From: Actinomadura sp. K4S16
Lineage (GTDB): Bacteria > Actinomycetota > Actinomycetes > Streptosporangiales > Streptosporangiaceae
Direction of reading: 5' to 3'
Length of the DNA: 64,000 bases
NCBI RefSeq assembly: GCF_008327685.1
Contig: NZ_BDDE01000010.1
Coordinates: 744,001-808,000, forward strand
Shown: in pieces, positions 34,651 to 42,693 of the stretch
Layout of the letters: each line of letters starts with the position of its first letter
How positions within the stretch are numbered: position 1 is the first letter of the stretch
Notes under the pieces: generated by a model
The model's database searches: none
Told to the model about the DNA's origin: nothing
What the model saw: only the letters and a program-made list of their open reading frames with translations
Position numbers and translations under genes: made by a program

Positions 34651-34715
34651 CCCGGCGCGTCCGGGGAAACGCGGGACCCGCCGGAGAGTTCCACCGCCCG
34701 GTGGCGCCGTCCCTC

Positions 34716-34727
34716 TACGCTGGGGAT
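34716..34727 (+). promoter_or_regulatory. -10 element for a leaderless start
   Basis: TACGCT (34716-34721), six bases, then ATG 34728. Confidence 0.5.
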
Positions 34728-35615
34728 ATGAGGGTCACCGTCACGGGGTCGTCGGGTCTCATCGGCTCGGCGCTGGTGCAGTCGCTGCGGGGGGACGGCC
34801 ACGACGTCGTCCGGCTGGTGCGCAGGGAGCCGTCCGGGCCCGGGGAGGCGCGCTGGTCCCCGGCCGACGGGTGCGTCGACAGGGAGTCGCTGGAGGGCGC
34901 GGACGCCGTCGTGCACCTGGCGGGCGCCGGGGTCGGCGACCGGCCGTGGACGAAGGCGTACAAGCAGAAGATCCGCGACAGCAGGCTGGTCGGCACCCGC
35001 ACGCTCGCCGAGGCGATCGCGACGGCCTCGCCCCGGCCGCGCGTGCTGGTCTGCGGGTCGGCGATCGGATACTACGGCGACACCGGCGACCGGGAGGTCG
35101 ACGAGGACTCCCCCGCCGGGCAGGGCTTCCTGGCCGACCTCGTCCGCGACTGGGAGGCCGCCGCCGCGCCCGCGCGGGAGGCGGGGGTCCGGGTCGTCCA
35201 CCCGCGGACGGGCGTCGTGCTGGCCCGCGAGGGCGGCGTCCTCGGGCGCACCCTCCCGCTGTTCAGGCTCGGCCTCGGCGGCGACCTCGGCGACGGCCGC
35301 CAGTGGACGAGCTGGATCTCCCTGCCCGACGTGGTGGCGGCGCTGCGGTTCCTCATCGACACCGAGATCGCCGGGCCGGTCAACCTGACCGCGCCGAACC
35401 CGGTGACCAACGACGCCTACACCAAGGCGGTCGGCCGCGCCCTGCACCGGCCCGCCCGGCTGTCCGTCCCGAAGTTCGCGCTGCGCGCCGCCCTAGGCGG
35501 CTTCGCCGACGAGGGGCCGCTGGTCAGCCAGCGGGTCCTGCCGCGCCGGCTGCTGGACGCCGGGTTCGGGTTCGCGCACGAGGACGTCGACTCCGCCCTC
35601 GCCGCCGTCCTTTGA
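34728..35615 (+). CDS. TIGR01777-family SDR epimerase (YfcH/Rv2216-like)
   Basis: 295 aa Rossmann-fold protein of the extended SDR group. Nucleotide-binding motif TGSSGLIGSALVQSL at residues 5-19, then VVHLAGAGVGDRPWT, VCGSAIGYYGDTGDREVDED and a C-terminal DUF1731-like part ending in LLDAGFGFAHEDVDSALAAVL. The start is ATG 34728 (MRVTVTGSSG) supported by a leaderless -10; an earlier GTG at 34701 is upstream of that promoter. Orthologue of Rv2216 by position between the E2 and lipoate genes. Substrate unknown; the homologue in plants is linked to cell division, in bacteria the role is unclear. Confidence 0.9.
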   Translation: MRVTVTGSSGLIGSALVQSLRGDGHDVVRLVRREPSGPGEARWSPADGCVDRESLEGADAVVHLAGAGVGDRPWTKAYKQKIRDSRLVGTRTLAEAIATASPRPRVLVCGSAIGYYGDTGDREVDEDSPAGQGFLADLVRDWEAAAAPAREAGVRVVHPRTGVVLAREGGVLGRTLPLFRLGLGGDLGDGRQWTSWISLPDVVAALRFLIDTEIAGPVNLTAPNPVTNDAYTKAVGRALHRPARLSVPKFALRAALGGFADEGPLVSQRVLPRRLLDAGFGFAHEDVDSALAAVL

Positions 35616-35699
35616 CCCTCAAGAAACGTCAAAGTCCCGGGCGGCCCCCCTCGGCGGCCATACGGTGGCGGTGAGACGGATCGCCTACGAGGGGGATGC

Positions 35700-36437
35700 A
35701 TGAGCACCGACGGACAGCCGCACATCCTCGCCATCGGCGGCGGCAGCTTCGTGCCGGACGGCAGGGAGGGGCTCGCCCCGAGCCCGCTGCTGCGCTACGC
35801 CTTCGACCTGACCGGCCAGGACCGCCCGCGGGTGTGCTTCCTGACGACCGCCATGGGCGACGGCGCCGAGTACATCGCCCGCTCCTACTCCGCCTTCTCC
35901 TCCATGGACGCCGAGGTCAGCCATCTCGCGCTGTTCCCGATGCCGAACGTGCCCGACGTCCGGGCGCACCTGCTCGGCCAGGACCTGCTGTACGTGTCGG
36001 GCGGCAGCGTCGCGAACCTGCTGGCCCTGTGGCGGCTGCACGGCCTCGACGAGATCCTGCGGGAGGCGTGGCAGGAGGGCGTCGTGCTGTCCGGGCAGAG
36101 CGCGGGCGCGCTTTGCTGGCACTCCGGCGGCAACACCGACTCGTTCGGGCCGCAGCTGCGCCCGCTGACCGACGGCCTCGGCTTCCTGCCGTACTCGTGC
36201 GGCGTCCACTACGACAGCGACCCGCAGCGGCGCCCGCTGCTCCAGCAGCTCGTCGGCGAGGGGACGCTGCCGGGCGGGTACGCGGCCGACGAGGCGGTGG
36301 GCCTGCACTACGTCGGCACCGAGTTCGTCCAGGCCGTGTCCTACCGGCGGGAGGCGGGCGCCTACCGGATCGAGCCGGACGGGCCGGGGACGGCGAAGGA
36401 GTACCGGCTGGAGCCCCGGCTGCTCGCCGCGTTCTGA
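35700..36437 (+). CDS. Peptidase E-like serine peptidase (S51 family)
   Basis: 245 aa cytoplasmic class I glutamine-amidotransferase-fold peptidase. The nucleophile is Ser134 in [13 protein letters not shown], the S51 hallmark; [12 protein letters not shown] opens the fold and [17 protein letters not shown] is the upstream glycine loop. S51 dipeptidases cleave Asp-X dipeptides or, in cyanophycinase-like members, aspartyl polymers; length fits peptidase E. Start ATG 35700 follows GAGGGGG; a -10-like TACGGT lies at about 35660. Downstream lipB has its own leaderless promoter. Confidence 0.9.
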   Translation: MSTDGQPHILAIGGGSFVPDGREGLAPSPLLRYAFDLTGQDRPRVCFLTTAMGDGAEYIARSYSAFSSMDAEVSHLALFPMPNVPDVRAHLLGQDLLYVSGGSVANLLALWRLHGLDEILREAWQEGVVLSGQSAGALCWHSGGNTDSFGPQLRPLTDGLGFLPYSCGVHYDSDPQRRPLLQQLVGEGTLPGGYAADEAVGLHYVGTEFVQAVSYRREAGAYRIEPDGPGTAKEYRLEPRLLAAF

Positions 36438-36461
36438 GGAGCGGTCCGGGCGATCACGGCA

Positions 36462-36474
36462 TAAGCTTGCCCGT
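36462..36474 (+). promoter_or_regulatory. -10 element for leaderless lipB
   Basis: TAAGCT (36462-36467), seven bases, then GTG 36475. Confidence 0.52.
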
Positions 36475-37188
36475 GTGAGCGATGTGGACGTACGTGAGCT
36501 GGTGGTGGTGCACGCGGGGTTCGGCGAGGCGGCCGTCCCCTACGAGGACGGCTGGGAGCTGCAGAAGCGCACCCACGCGCTGCGGGTGGACGACGCGATC
36601 CCCGACACCGTCCTGTTGCTGGAGCACCGGCCCGTCTACACGGCGGGGAAGCGAACCGAGGCGCTCGACCGCCCGTTCGGCGACCCCGGCGCCCCGGTCG
36701 TGGACGTCGACCGCGGCGGGAAGATCACCTGGCACGGTCCGGGGCAGCTCACCGGCTACCCGATCGTCCGGCTGCCCGACCCCGTGGACGTCGTCGGCTA
36801 CGTGCGGCTGCTCGAGCAGATGATGATGGACGTCTGCGCCGACCTCGGGCTCAAGACGGCGACGGTGGAGGGGCGCAGCGGCCTGTGGGTCCCCGGGACC
36901 CCGGACCGCAAGATCGGCTCAATCGGGATCCGGGTGGCGCGCGGCGTCGCGATGCACGGCTTCATGCTCAACTGCGACAACGACATGAGCTGGTTCGACC
37001 GGATCGTGCCCTGCGGGATCCGGGACGCCCAGTCGACCAACCTCAGCCGCGAGCTGGGCCGGGACGTGACGGTCGCCGAGATCGTCCCGCTCGTCGAGCG
37101 GCACCTGGCGGCGGCGCTGGGCGCGGCGGAGACGTTCCACCGCACCACGGCGCAGCTCGGGGTCGCCGGTCAGGCCATCACCTTGTAG
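36475..37188 (+). CDS. lipB: Octanoyltransferase
   Basis: 237 aa. Transfers octanoate from acyl carrier protein to the lipoyl domains of E2 and GcvH proteins, making the substrate for LipA. Signature [19 protein letters not shown], Lys146 in RKIGSIGIR and the acyl-thioester Cys180 in DRIVPCGI. Leaderless GTG 36475. It is followed by lipA on the same strand with the DUF1877 gene between them on the opposite strand; its last 19 bp overlap the 3' end of that gene. Confidence 0.96.
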   Translation: MSDVDVRELVVVHAGFGEAAVPYEDGWELQKRTHALRVDDAIPDTVLLLEHRPVYTAGKRTEALDRPFGDPGAPVVDVDRGGKITWHGPGQLTGYPIVRLPDPVDVVGYVRLLEQMMMDVCADLGLKTATVEGRSGLWVPGTPDRKIGSIGIRVARGVAMHGFMLNCDNDMSWFDRIVPCGIRDAQSTNLSRELGRDVTVAEIVPLVERHLAAALGAAETFHRTTAQLGVAGQAITL

Positions 37189-37670
37189 ACGGCCTGGCCC
37201 TCGGTCGCGGCGAGCCGGAAGAACTCGGCCAGCCCCGCGTAGGCGGGCTGGAAGACCCGCTCGCGGGCGGCGCCGTCCAGCCGGCCGGCGTCCTGGACGC
37301 CGGCCTGGACCATCGCGGCCGGGTCGTAGCGTCCGGCGATCTGGGCGAACGGCGTCGCGGCCAGGTGGTCGGCGGCGGGCTTGACCCGGTCCGGGGCGAG
37401 GTAGATGACGTCCATGCCGAGCTCGTCGGCGCCGTCCTCTGTGAGCAGCCGACCGCCGCAGACGACGTCGGCCTCGGGCTGCCGCCCCTCCCACGGGTCG
37501 CCGGTGACGAGGTAGTGCATGGCCTGCCACGCCCGGCCGAGGTCGAACAGCGCGCCCGCGCCGCGCCGCCGCCAGTTCGCGTCGCCGAAGACGTGGCGCG
37601 CGATCCGGCCTGGATCGGGCTCGCCCTCCAGCACGGGCGGCACCCTGAGGTACGACATTGCCAGACCCAC
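37170..37670 (-). CDS. DUF1877 (YfbM-like) family protein
   Basis: 166 aa soluble protein. [12 protein letters not shown] at the start, [15 protein letters not shown] and [15 protein letters not shown] [13 protein letters not shown] are family features of DUF1877. Start GTG 37670 has AGGAGG eight bases upstream. Function is not known. It sits between lipB and lipA on the opposite strand; its 3' end overlaps the lipB 3' end by 19 bp. It looks like an insertion into the otherwise conserved lipB-lipA pair. Confidence 0.8.
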   Translation of the reverse strand: MGLAMSYLRVPPVLEGEPDPGRIARHVFGDANWRRRGAGALFDLGRAWQAMHYLVTGDPWEGRQPEADVVCGGRLLTEDGADELGMDVIYLAPDRVKPAADHLAATPFAQIAGRYDPAAMVQAGVQDAGRLDGAARERVFQPAYAGLAEFFRLAATEGQAVYKVMA

Positions 37671-37862
37671 GGTGGTCCTCCTGCTGACGCTGTTGCGTGA
37701 CGACAGGGAGTCACCCTAGAGAGATCCATTGACGGAGATGGCCGAAACACGCGAATCGGCTGCACCGGCGGAGTACCGTCATACGTTCGAGATCGCTCCG
37801 ATACGCCATCGATGCCCCTCCCGGCGGAGGGCTCCGGTGTGCCGGGACCGCAGATCGCGACG

Positions 37863-37875
37863 TACTCTGGGACCC
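37863..37875 (+). promoter_or_regulatory. -10 element for leaderless lipA
   Basis: TACTCT (37863-37868), seven bases, then GTG 37876. Confidence 0.52.
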
Positions 37876-38802
37876 GTGACGACGGTGACACCTGAGGGGC
37901 GCAAGCTCCTGCGCGTCGAGGCGCGCAACAGCCAGACCCCGATCGAGCGCAAGCCCGAGTGGATCAAGACCCGGATGAAGATGGGCCCGCAGTACCGCGA
38001 GCTCACCGGCCTGGTGAAGTCCGAGGGCCTGCACACGGTGTGCCAGGAGGCGGGCTGCCCCAACATCTTCGAATGCTGGGAGGACCGCGAGGCCACCTTC
38101 CTCATCGGCGGTGACCAGTGCACCCGGCGCTGCGACTTCTGCCAGATCGACACCGGCAAGCCCGCCGCGCTCGACCGCGACGAGCCGCGCCGCGTCGCCG
38201 AGTCCGTCGCCACGATGGGGCTGAAGTACGCGACCGTCACCGGCGTGGCCCGCGACGACCTGGAGGACGGCGGCGCCTGGCTGTACGCCGAGACCGTCCG
38301 GCGCATCCACGCCGCGGTCCCCGGCTGCGGCGTCGAGCTGCTGATCCCCGACTTCAACGCCGTCCCCGAGCAGCTCGCCGAGGTGTTCTCGGCCCGGCCG
38401 GAGGTGCTCGCGCACAACGTGGAGACCGTCCCGCGGATCTTCAAGCGGATCCGGCCGGGGTTCCGGTACGAGCGCTCCTTGGAGGTCATCACCCGGGCGC
38501 GCGAGGACGGGCTGGTCACCAAGTCCAACCTGATCCTGGGCATGGGCGAGACCCGCGAGGAGGTCTCCCAGGCGCTGCGCGACCTGCACGAGGCCGGCTG
38601 CGAGCTCATCACGATCACCCAGTACCTGCGCCCCAGCCCCCGCCACCACCCGGTGGAGCGGTGGGTCAAGCCCGAGGAGTTCGTGGAGCTGTCGGCCGAG
38701 GCCGAGCAGATCGGTTTCGCGGGCGTGATGTCCGGGCCGCTGGTGCGGTCCAGCTACCGCGCCGGCCGCCTCTACAAGCAGGCCGTCTCCGCGCGCGGCT
38801 GA
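37876..38802 (+). CDS. lipA: Lipoyl synthase
   Basis: 308 aa radical SAM enzyme inserting two sulfurs into protein-bound octanoate. Auxiliary cluster cysteines Cys56, Cys61, Cys67 in [12 protein letters not shown]; radical SAM cysteines Cys82, Cys86, Cys89 in [10 protein letters not shown]. The start is GTG 37876 ([18 protein letters not shown]); upstream frame from 37729 contains a basic, unconserved stretch and precedes the promoter. C-terminal [12 protein letters not shown] is typical. Works with LipB on the lpdA/sucB complex encoded 4-6 kb upstream; the erpA-type carrier may supply its clusters. Confidence 0.97.
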   Translation: MTTVTPEGRKLLRVEARNSQTPIERKPEWIKTRMKMGPQYRELTGLVKSEGLHTVCQEAGCPNIFECWEDREATFLIGGDQCTRRCDFCQIDTGKPAALDRDEPRRVAESVATMGLKYATVTGVARDDLEDGGAWLYAETVRRIHAAVPGCGVELLIPDFNAVPEQLAEVFSARPEVLAHNVETVPRIFKRIRPGFRYERSLEVITRAREDGLVTKSNLILGMGETREEVSQALRDLHEAGCELITITQYLRPSPRHHPVERWVKPEEFVELSAEAEQIGFAGVMSGPLVRSSYRAGRLYKQAVSARG

Positions 38803-38836
38803 CGACCGGGCTGGCGGGGCGGCCGCCCGACCCGAC

Positions 38837-38849
38837 TATCCTTGGACGC
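38837..38849 (+). promoter_or_regulatory. -10 element for a leaderless start
   Basis: TATCCT (38837-38842), seven bases, then ATG 38850. Confidence 0.52.
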
Positions 38850-39545
38850 ATGTCGAAAAAGCCCACGGACGGGGCCCAGGAGAGTCCAGGGCGCCTCAAG
38901 CAGATCCGCATGGTCGCCCAGGTGCTCCGCCAGGCCGACCCGAAGGCCCTGCCGATCGTGTTCGCCTCCGCGATCGGGACGCTCGTCGTCGTCATCCTCA
39001 TCGGGCTGCTCATCGGCCAGCTCTGGTTCTTCATCCCGCTGGGCATCCTCGCCGCGTTCGCCGTCGGCATGATCGTCTTCGGGCAGCTGGCGCAGCGCGC
39101 CCAGTACAAGGTGATCGCCGGGCAGCCGGGCGCGGCCGCCGCGGTGCTGAAGAACATGCGCGGCAACTGGACGGTGACCGAGGCGGTCAGCGGCAACCGC
39201 AACCTCGACATGGTGCACCGCGTGGTGGGGCGCCCTGGCGTGGTGCTCGTCTCGGAGGGCCCGCGCAACCGCGTCGGCCCGCTGCTCGGCGCGGAGAAGA
39301 AGCGCATCGCCCGCTCCGCCCAGCAGGTGGAGATCTATGACGTCCAGGTCGGCGACGACGAGGGGCAGATCCCGGTCGACAAGCTGCAGCGCCACCTGAT
39401 GAAGCTGCCCCGCAACCTCACCAAGGGCCAGGTCGCCGAGCTGAACGACCGGCTCCGGGCGCTCCCCAGGTCGATGCAGATGCCGAAGGGCCCGATGCCG
39501 AGGGGCGCGAAGATGCCCAAGGGCCCCAAGCCCAAGCTGCGCTGA
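38850..39545 (+). CDS. DUF4191 family membrane protein
   Basis: 231 aa with two close membrane helices (about 40-85) and a basic C-terminal tail rich in KxPKGP-like repeats (PMPRGAKMPKGPKPKLR). Same position as Rv2219, between lipA and glnA1, and family-typical start MSKKPTDGAQES. The soluble part contains VVGRPGVVLVSEGP and KLQRHLMKLPRNLTKGQ. No known function. Leaderless ATG 38850; a strong bidirectional terminator follows. Confidence 0.88.
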   Translation: MSKKPTDGAQESPGRLKQIRMVAQVLRQADPKALPIVFASAIGTLVVVILIGLLIGQLWFFIPLGILAAFAVGMIVFGQLAQRAQYKVIAGQPGAAAAVLKNMRGNWTVTEAVSGNRNLDMVHRVVGRPGVVLVSEGPRNRVGPLLGAEKKRIARSAQQVEIYDVQVGDDEGQIPVDKLQRHLMKLPRNLTKGQVAELNDRLRALPRSMQMPKGPMPRGAKMPKGPKPKLR

Positions 39546-39559
39546 CGCCCCCCACAGAA

Positions 39560-39591
39560 AAAGCGCCCCCTCGGGGGCGCTTTCTTTTTTT
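39560..39591. terminator. Bidirectional rho-independent terminator
   Basis: AAAGCGCCCCC (39560-39570) pairs with GGGGGCGCTTT (39573-39583), followed by CTTTTTTT on the plus strand and preceded by A-rich sequence for the minus strand. It is the only classical U-tract terminator noticed in the window and lies between the convergent DUF4191 and RDD genes. Confidence 0.9.
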
Positions 39592-39648
39592 GGGTGGCCG
39601 GCTTCCGGCTTTCCGGGCCGGCCGTCCCGCTGGATCGTGACGGCGAGG

Positions 39649-40125
39649 CTAGATGGTGACGACGACCGTGTTGCTCGCGCGGTCGTGCATGCCGCGGTAG
39701 TCGCGGTCCCAGATCAGCGCGGGGATGACCAGGAGCAGCAGCAGGGTCCGGGCGAGGGCCCAGCCGAGGCCGACGGGGCGCCCGTCCAGCCGGGCGACCC
39801 GGATGCCGCACAGCCGCTTGCCGATCGTCGTGCCGAGGAACGCGGTGAGCACCCACGCCTGCAGGCCGAAGATGAGCAGCGTCCACGTGCTGCGCTCGGC
39901 GGGCTCCCACCCGAACGAGCGCGCGAGCAGGCTCGCCACCAGCATCGACAGGCCCCAGTCGATGAACAGGGCGAGGAGCCGGCGGCCGTAGGGCGCGACG
40001 GATCCGCTGCCGCTCTCCGGGAGGCCGATCCGCTTCCCGGGCTCGCCGAGGTCGGCGCCGGCCGAGCGCGCACCGCCGAGCCACGTCTGCGTCCACCGCG
40101 GCCCGGCCGCCTTACCACCGCTCAT
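39649..40125 (-). CDS. RDD-family membrane protein
   Basis: 158 aa, about three to four membrane helices. The name-giving Arg/Asp pattern is seen in RRLLALFIDWGLSML and in TIGKRLCGIRVARLDG. Start ATG 40125. Equivalent to Rv2219A by position. RDD proteins are of unclear role, with some reported as ion transporters. It is divergent from glnA and shares the intergenic region with its GlnR-type box. Confidence 0.88.
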   Translation of the reverse strand: MSGGKAAGPRWTQTWLGGARSAGADLGEPGKRIGLPESGSGSVAPYGRRLLALFIDWGLSMLVASLLARSFGWEPAERSTWTLLIFGLQAWVLTAFLGTTIGKRLCGIRVARLDGRPVGLGWALARTLLLLLVIPALIWDRDYRGMHDRASNTVVVTI

Positions 40126-40192
40126 GCCCCTACGCTATCCCGTCCCTCCGAAGGTTCGGACACGGCTCCCGGGGGGAGGCCCGGAGTGACCC

Positions 40193-40230
40193 GTAACACA
40201 GCGGAAACATACGAGACATGGCCGGGAAAC
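40193..40230 (+). promoter_or_regulatory. GlnR-type nitrogen box of glnA
   Basis: GTAAC-N6-GAAAC-N6-GACAT-N6-GAAAC at exact 6-nt spacings, matching the actinomycete GlnR consensus gTnAC-n6-GaAAC repeated twice; the third half-site is degenerate. It ends 49 bp before ATG 40280 and just upstream of a -10-like TAACGT (40241-40246). Confidence 0.72.
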
Positions 40231-40279
40231 GGCGCGGACATAACGTCGGTGAAGCCGAGAACCGCCCTGAGGAGGCTGG

Positions 40280-41704
40280 ATGTTCAGCAGCGCCGAAGAG
40301 GTCCTGAGCTACATCGGGAACGAAGGTGTGCGATTCGTCGACTGCCGGTTCGTGGACCTGCCGGGCAAGATGCAGCACTTCACCTTCCCCGTCGAGAGCT
40401 TCGGCGAGAGCGTCTTCACCGACGGGCTGATGTTCGACGGGTCGTCCGTCCGCGGCTTCCAGGAGATCCACGAGTCCGACATGCTCCTGCTGCCGGACCC
40501 GAGCACCGCCGTCGTGGACCCGTTCCGCCAGCACAAGACGCTGATCCTGAACTTCTTCGTGCACGACCCGCTGACCGGCGAGCCCTACAGCCGCGACCCG
40601 CGCAACATCGCCCGCAAGGCCCAGGACTACCTGCGCGGCACCGGCATCGCCGACACGTGCTACTTCGGCCCCGAGGCCGAGTTCTACATCTTCGACGACG
40701 TCCGCTTCGAGACCAAGCAGAACGCCGGCTACTACTACCTCGACTCCGTCGAGGGCGCCTGGAACACCGGCCGCGAGGAGCCCGGCGGCAACCTCGGAGC
40801 CAAGCCCCCCTACAAGGGCGGCTACTTCCCCGTCCCGCCGATGGACCACTACACCGACCTGCGCTCGGAGATGGTGGCCCAGCTCATCGAGTCGGGCATC
40901 CACGTCGAGATGCAGCACCACGAGGTCGGCACCGCGGGCCAGGCCGAGATCGACTTCCGCTTCGACACGCTGCTGAAGACGGCCGACAACCTGATGCTCT
41001 ACAAGTACATCGTCAAGAACGTCGCGCGCGCCGAGGGCAAGACCGTCACGTTCATGCCGAAGCCGATCTTCGGTGACAACGGCTCGGGCATGCACTGCCA
41101 CCAGTCCCTCTGGAAGGACGGCTCGCCCCTGTTCTACGACGAGGTCGGCTACGCGGGCCTGTCCGACAACGCGCGCTACTACATCGGCGGCCTGCTCAAG
41201 CACGCCCCGTCCCTGCTGGCCTTCAGCAACCCCACGGTGAACAGCTACCACCGTCTCGTCCCCGGCTACGAGGCCCCGGTCAACCTGGTCTACTCCCAGC
41301 GCAACCGCTCGGCCTGCATCCGCGTCCCGATCACCGGTTCGAACCCGAAGGCCAAGCGGATCGAGTTCCGCGTGCCGGACCCGTCCTGCAACCCCTACCT
41401 GGCCTTCTCCGCCATGCTGATGGCCGGCCTGGACGGCATCAAGAACAAGATCGAGCCCGCGGAGCCGGTCGACAAGGACCTCTACGAGCTGCCGCCCGAG
41501 GAGGCCCGCGCCATCCCGCAGGTCCCCGGCAGCCTCCCCGAGGTCCTCGCCGCCCTGGAGGCCGACCACGACTACCTGCTGGAGGGCGGCGTCTTCACCT
41601 CCGACCTCATCGAGACCTACATCACGATGAAGAACGAGTTCGAGATCGACCCCATCCGCCTGCGCCCCCACCCCCACGAGTTCGAGCTCTACTACGACAT
41701 CTAG
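40280..41704 (+). CDS. glnA: Glutamine synthetase type I (GlnE-regulated)
   Basis: 474 aa. Makes glutamine from glutamate, ammonia and ATP; dodecamer. Signatures: [35 protein letters not shown], and the adenylylation-site segment [10 protein letters not shown] with Tyr402, the target of GlnE encoded 8 kb away. Start ATG 40280 after GAGGAGG. Transcription probably depends on GlnR given the upstream box. It corresponds to Rv2220 (glnA1). Confidence 0.97.
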   Translation: MFSSAEEVLSYIGNEGVRFVDCRFVDLPGKMQHFTFPVESFGESVFTDGLMFDGSSVRGFQEIHESDMLLLPDPSTAVVDPFRQHKTLILNFFVHDPLTGEPYSRDPRNIARKAQDYLRGTGIADTCYFGPEAEFYIFDDVRFETKQNAGYYYLDSVEGAWNTGREEPGGNLGAKPPYKGGYFPVPPMDHYTDLRSEMVAQLIESGIHVEMQHHEVGTAGQAEIDFRFDTLLKTADNLMLYKYIVKNVARAEGKTVTFMPKPIFGDNGSGMHCHQSLWKDGSPLFYDEVGYAGLSDNARYYIGGLLKHAPSLLAFSNPTVNSYHRLVPGYEAPVNLVYSQRNRSACIRVPITGSNPKAKRIEFRVPDPSCNPYLAFSAMLMAGLDGIKNKIEPAEPVDKDLYELPPEEARAIPQVPGSLPEVLAALEADHDYLLEGGVFTSDLIETYITMKNEFEIDPIRLRPHPHEFELYYDI

Positions 41705-41710
41705 GCCGCG

Positions 41711-41746
41711 GAGGCGCGCTGACGCGGAACGTCGTCGGCGCGCCTC
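41711..41746 (+). terminator. Hairpin after glnA
   Basis: GAGGCGCGC (41711-41719) pairs with GCGCGCCTC (41738-41746) across an 18-nt loop, seven bases after the stop. Confidence 0.5.
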
Positions 41747-41809
41747 AGCCCGGTTCCGGCCCGGGTCCGCGAGCGACCGCGGACCGCCTCCTCGCAGGAC
41801 CGCTCCCGG

Positions 41810-42394
41810 TCAGACGCCGACCGTGCACATCGTCACGGGCGGCCGGGGATAGACGAGCGCCATGGGCTTGGCGGGCTCCCCCTCCAGCGGATTCACATCC
41901 GGGCCGCACAGGGTGGGGTCCGTCCTGCCAGGGACCACGGCAGTGATCCTGTAGGTCGCCGACGGCCCGCACGCCACCTTGGTGGCCTTGCCCGCGGGAA
42001 AACCGACCTCCTGATGAAAGCAGTCTCCGACCTTCGCGTTCAGCATGAGGCACAGGTACCGTCCGCCCCGGGCTCCGGAAGAGACCGTTTCTCCGTAGGT
42101 GTTGTCGTCGCATCCCAGGTGGCCGCCCAGCATGGCCACTCGGTATGCGGCGGTCGGGGCGGAGCAGGCGACGATGCGGAAGTCGCCGGTGTACCCGGTC
42201 TTGCCGCCGCGCCCCTCCGCCTCCAGACAGTCGCCCTCTCGGGGCGCTCGATCGGTGGCCGTTTTCAGGAAGACGGGCACGCCCACCAACACCGCCACCA
42301 TGAACACGCTCGTGAAGACCAGCCAGAACTTGGTCTGCCGACTCAAGCCGGGTGACGGGTCCGGCAGGTCTATCCGCAGTCTCTGCGGCTCCAT
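41810..42394 (-). CDS. Single-span exported protein of unknown function, cysteine-containing
   Basis: 194 aa from ATG 42394 (MEPQRLRIDLPDPSPG), a start more likely than the frame opening at 42445 because the first 17 residues there are basic filler. One membrane helix (about 22-45) then an extracytoplasmic domain with eight cysteines (DCLEAEG, IVACSAP, LGCDDNTYG, YLCLMLN, DCFHQE, VACGPS, LCGPD, MCTVGV), probably disulfide-linked. Resembles the LppU/septum-formation-like class of small actinomycete envelope proteins. Function unknown; isolated between glnA and the helicase gene. Confidence 0.65.
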   Translation of the reverse strand: MEPQRLRIDLPDPSPGLSRQTKFWLVFTSVFMVAVLVGVPVFLKTATDRAPREGDCLEAEGRGGKTGYTGDFRIVACSAPTAAYRVAMLGGHLGCDDNTYGETVSSGARGGRYLCLMLNAKVGDCFHQEVGFPAGKATKVACGPSATYRITAVVPGRTDPTLCGPDVNPLEGEPAKPMALVYPRPPVTMCTVGV

Positions 42395-42693
42395 CGGTCT
42401 TCGCCTTTCCGCCCGTGACCTGGCCGGTGTCCGCGACCGGGACATCAGCGCTCGGTCGTAGTTCTCACCCGTGGTGCTGGGACGCTCCCGTGCCTCCGTC
42501 GGTTCCGCGGCGACGCCGCGCGCGGCAGGGTTCTCGCCGGTCCCCGGGCCGCTCCCGCGATGTGTCGGTGGGGCCGCCTACGGTGGGGCGGCGTTAGGGA
42601 TCGGCTCGGGCGCACGGCCGCCCGGGCGGGGCGGCCGCCGCACGCGTGCGGGGCTGGCATCATGTGGGCCGAACGCGCGGGTTGGAGGGCGGG

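Noticed and set aside
35615..35640. Third copy of the nadA/nadE operator (ACGTCAAAGTCCC)
   Set aside because: Only the left half matches and it is not palindromic.
31583..35674. Long plus-strand frame across lpdA, sucB and the SDR gene, and its antisense counterpart
   Set aside because: Wrong-frame reading of three clear genes; Arg/Pro-rich without motifs.
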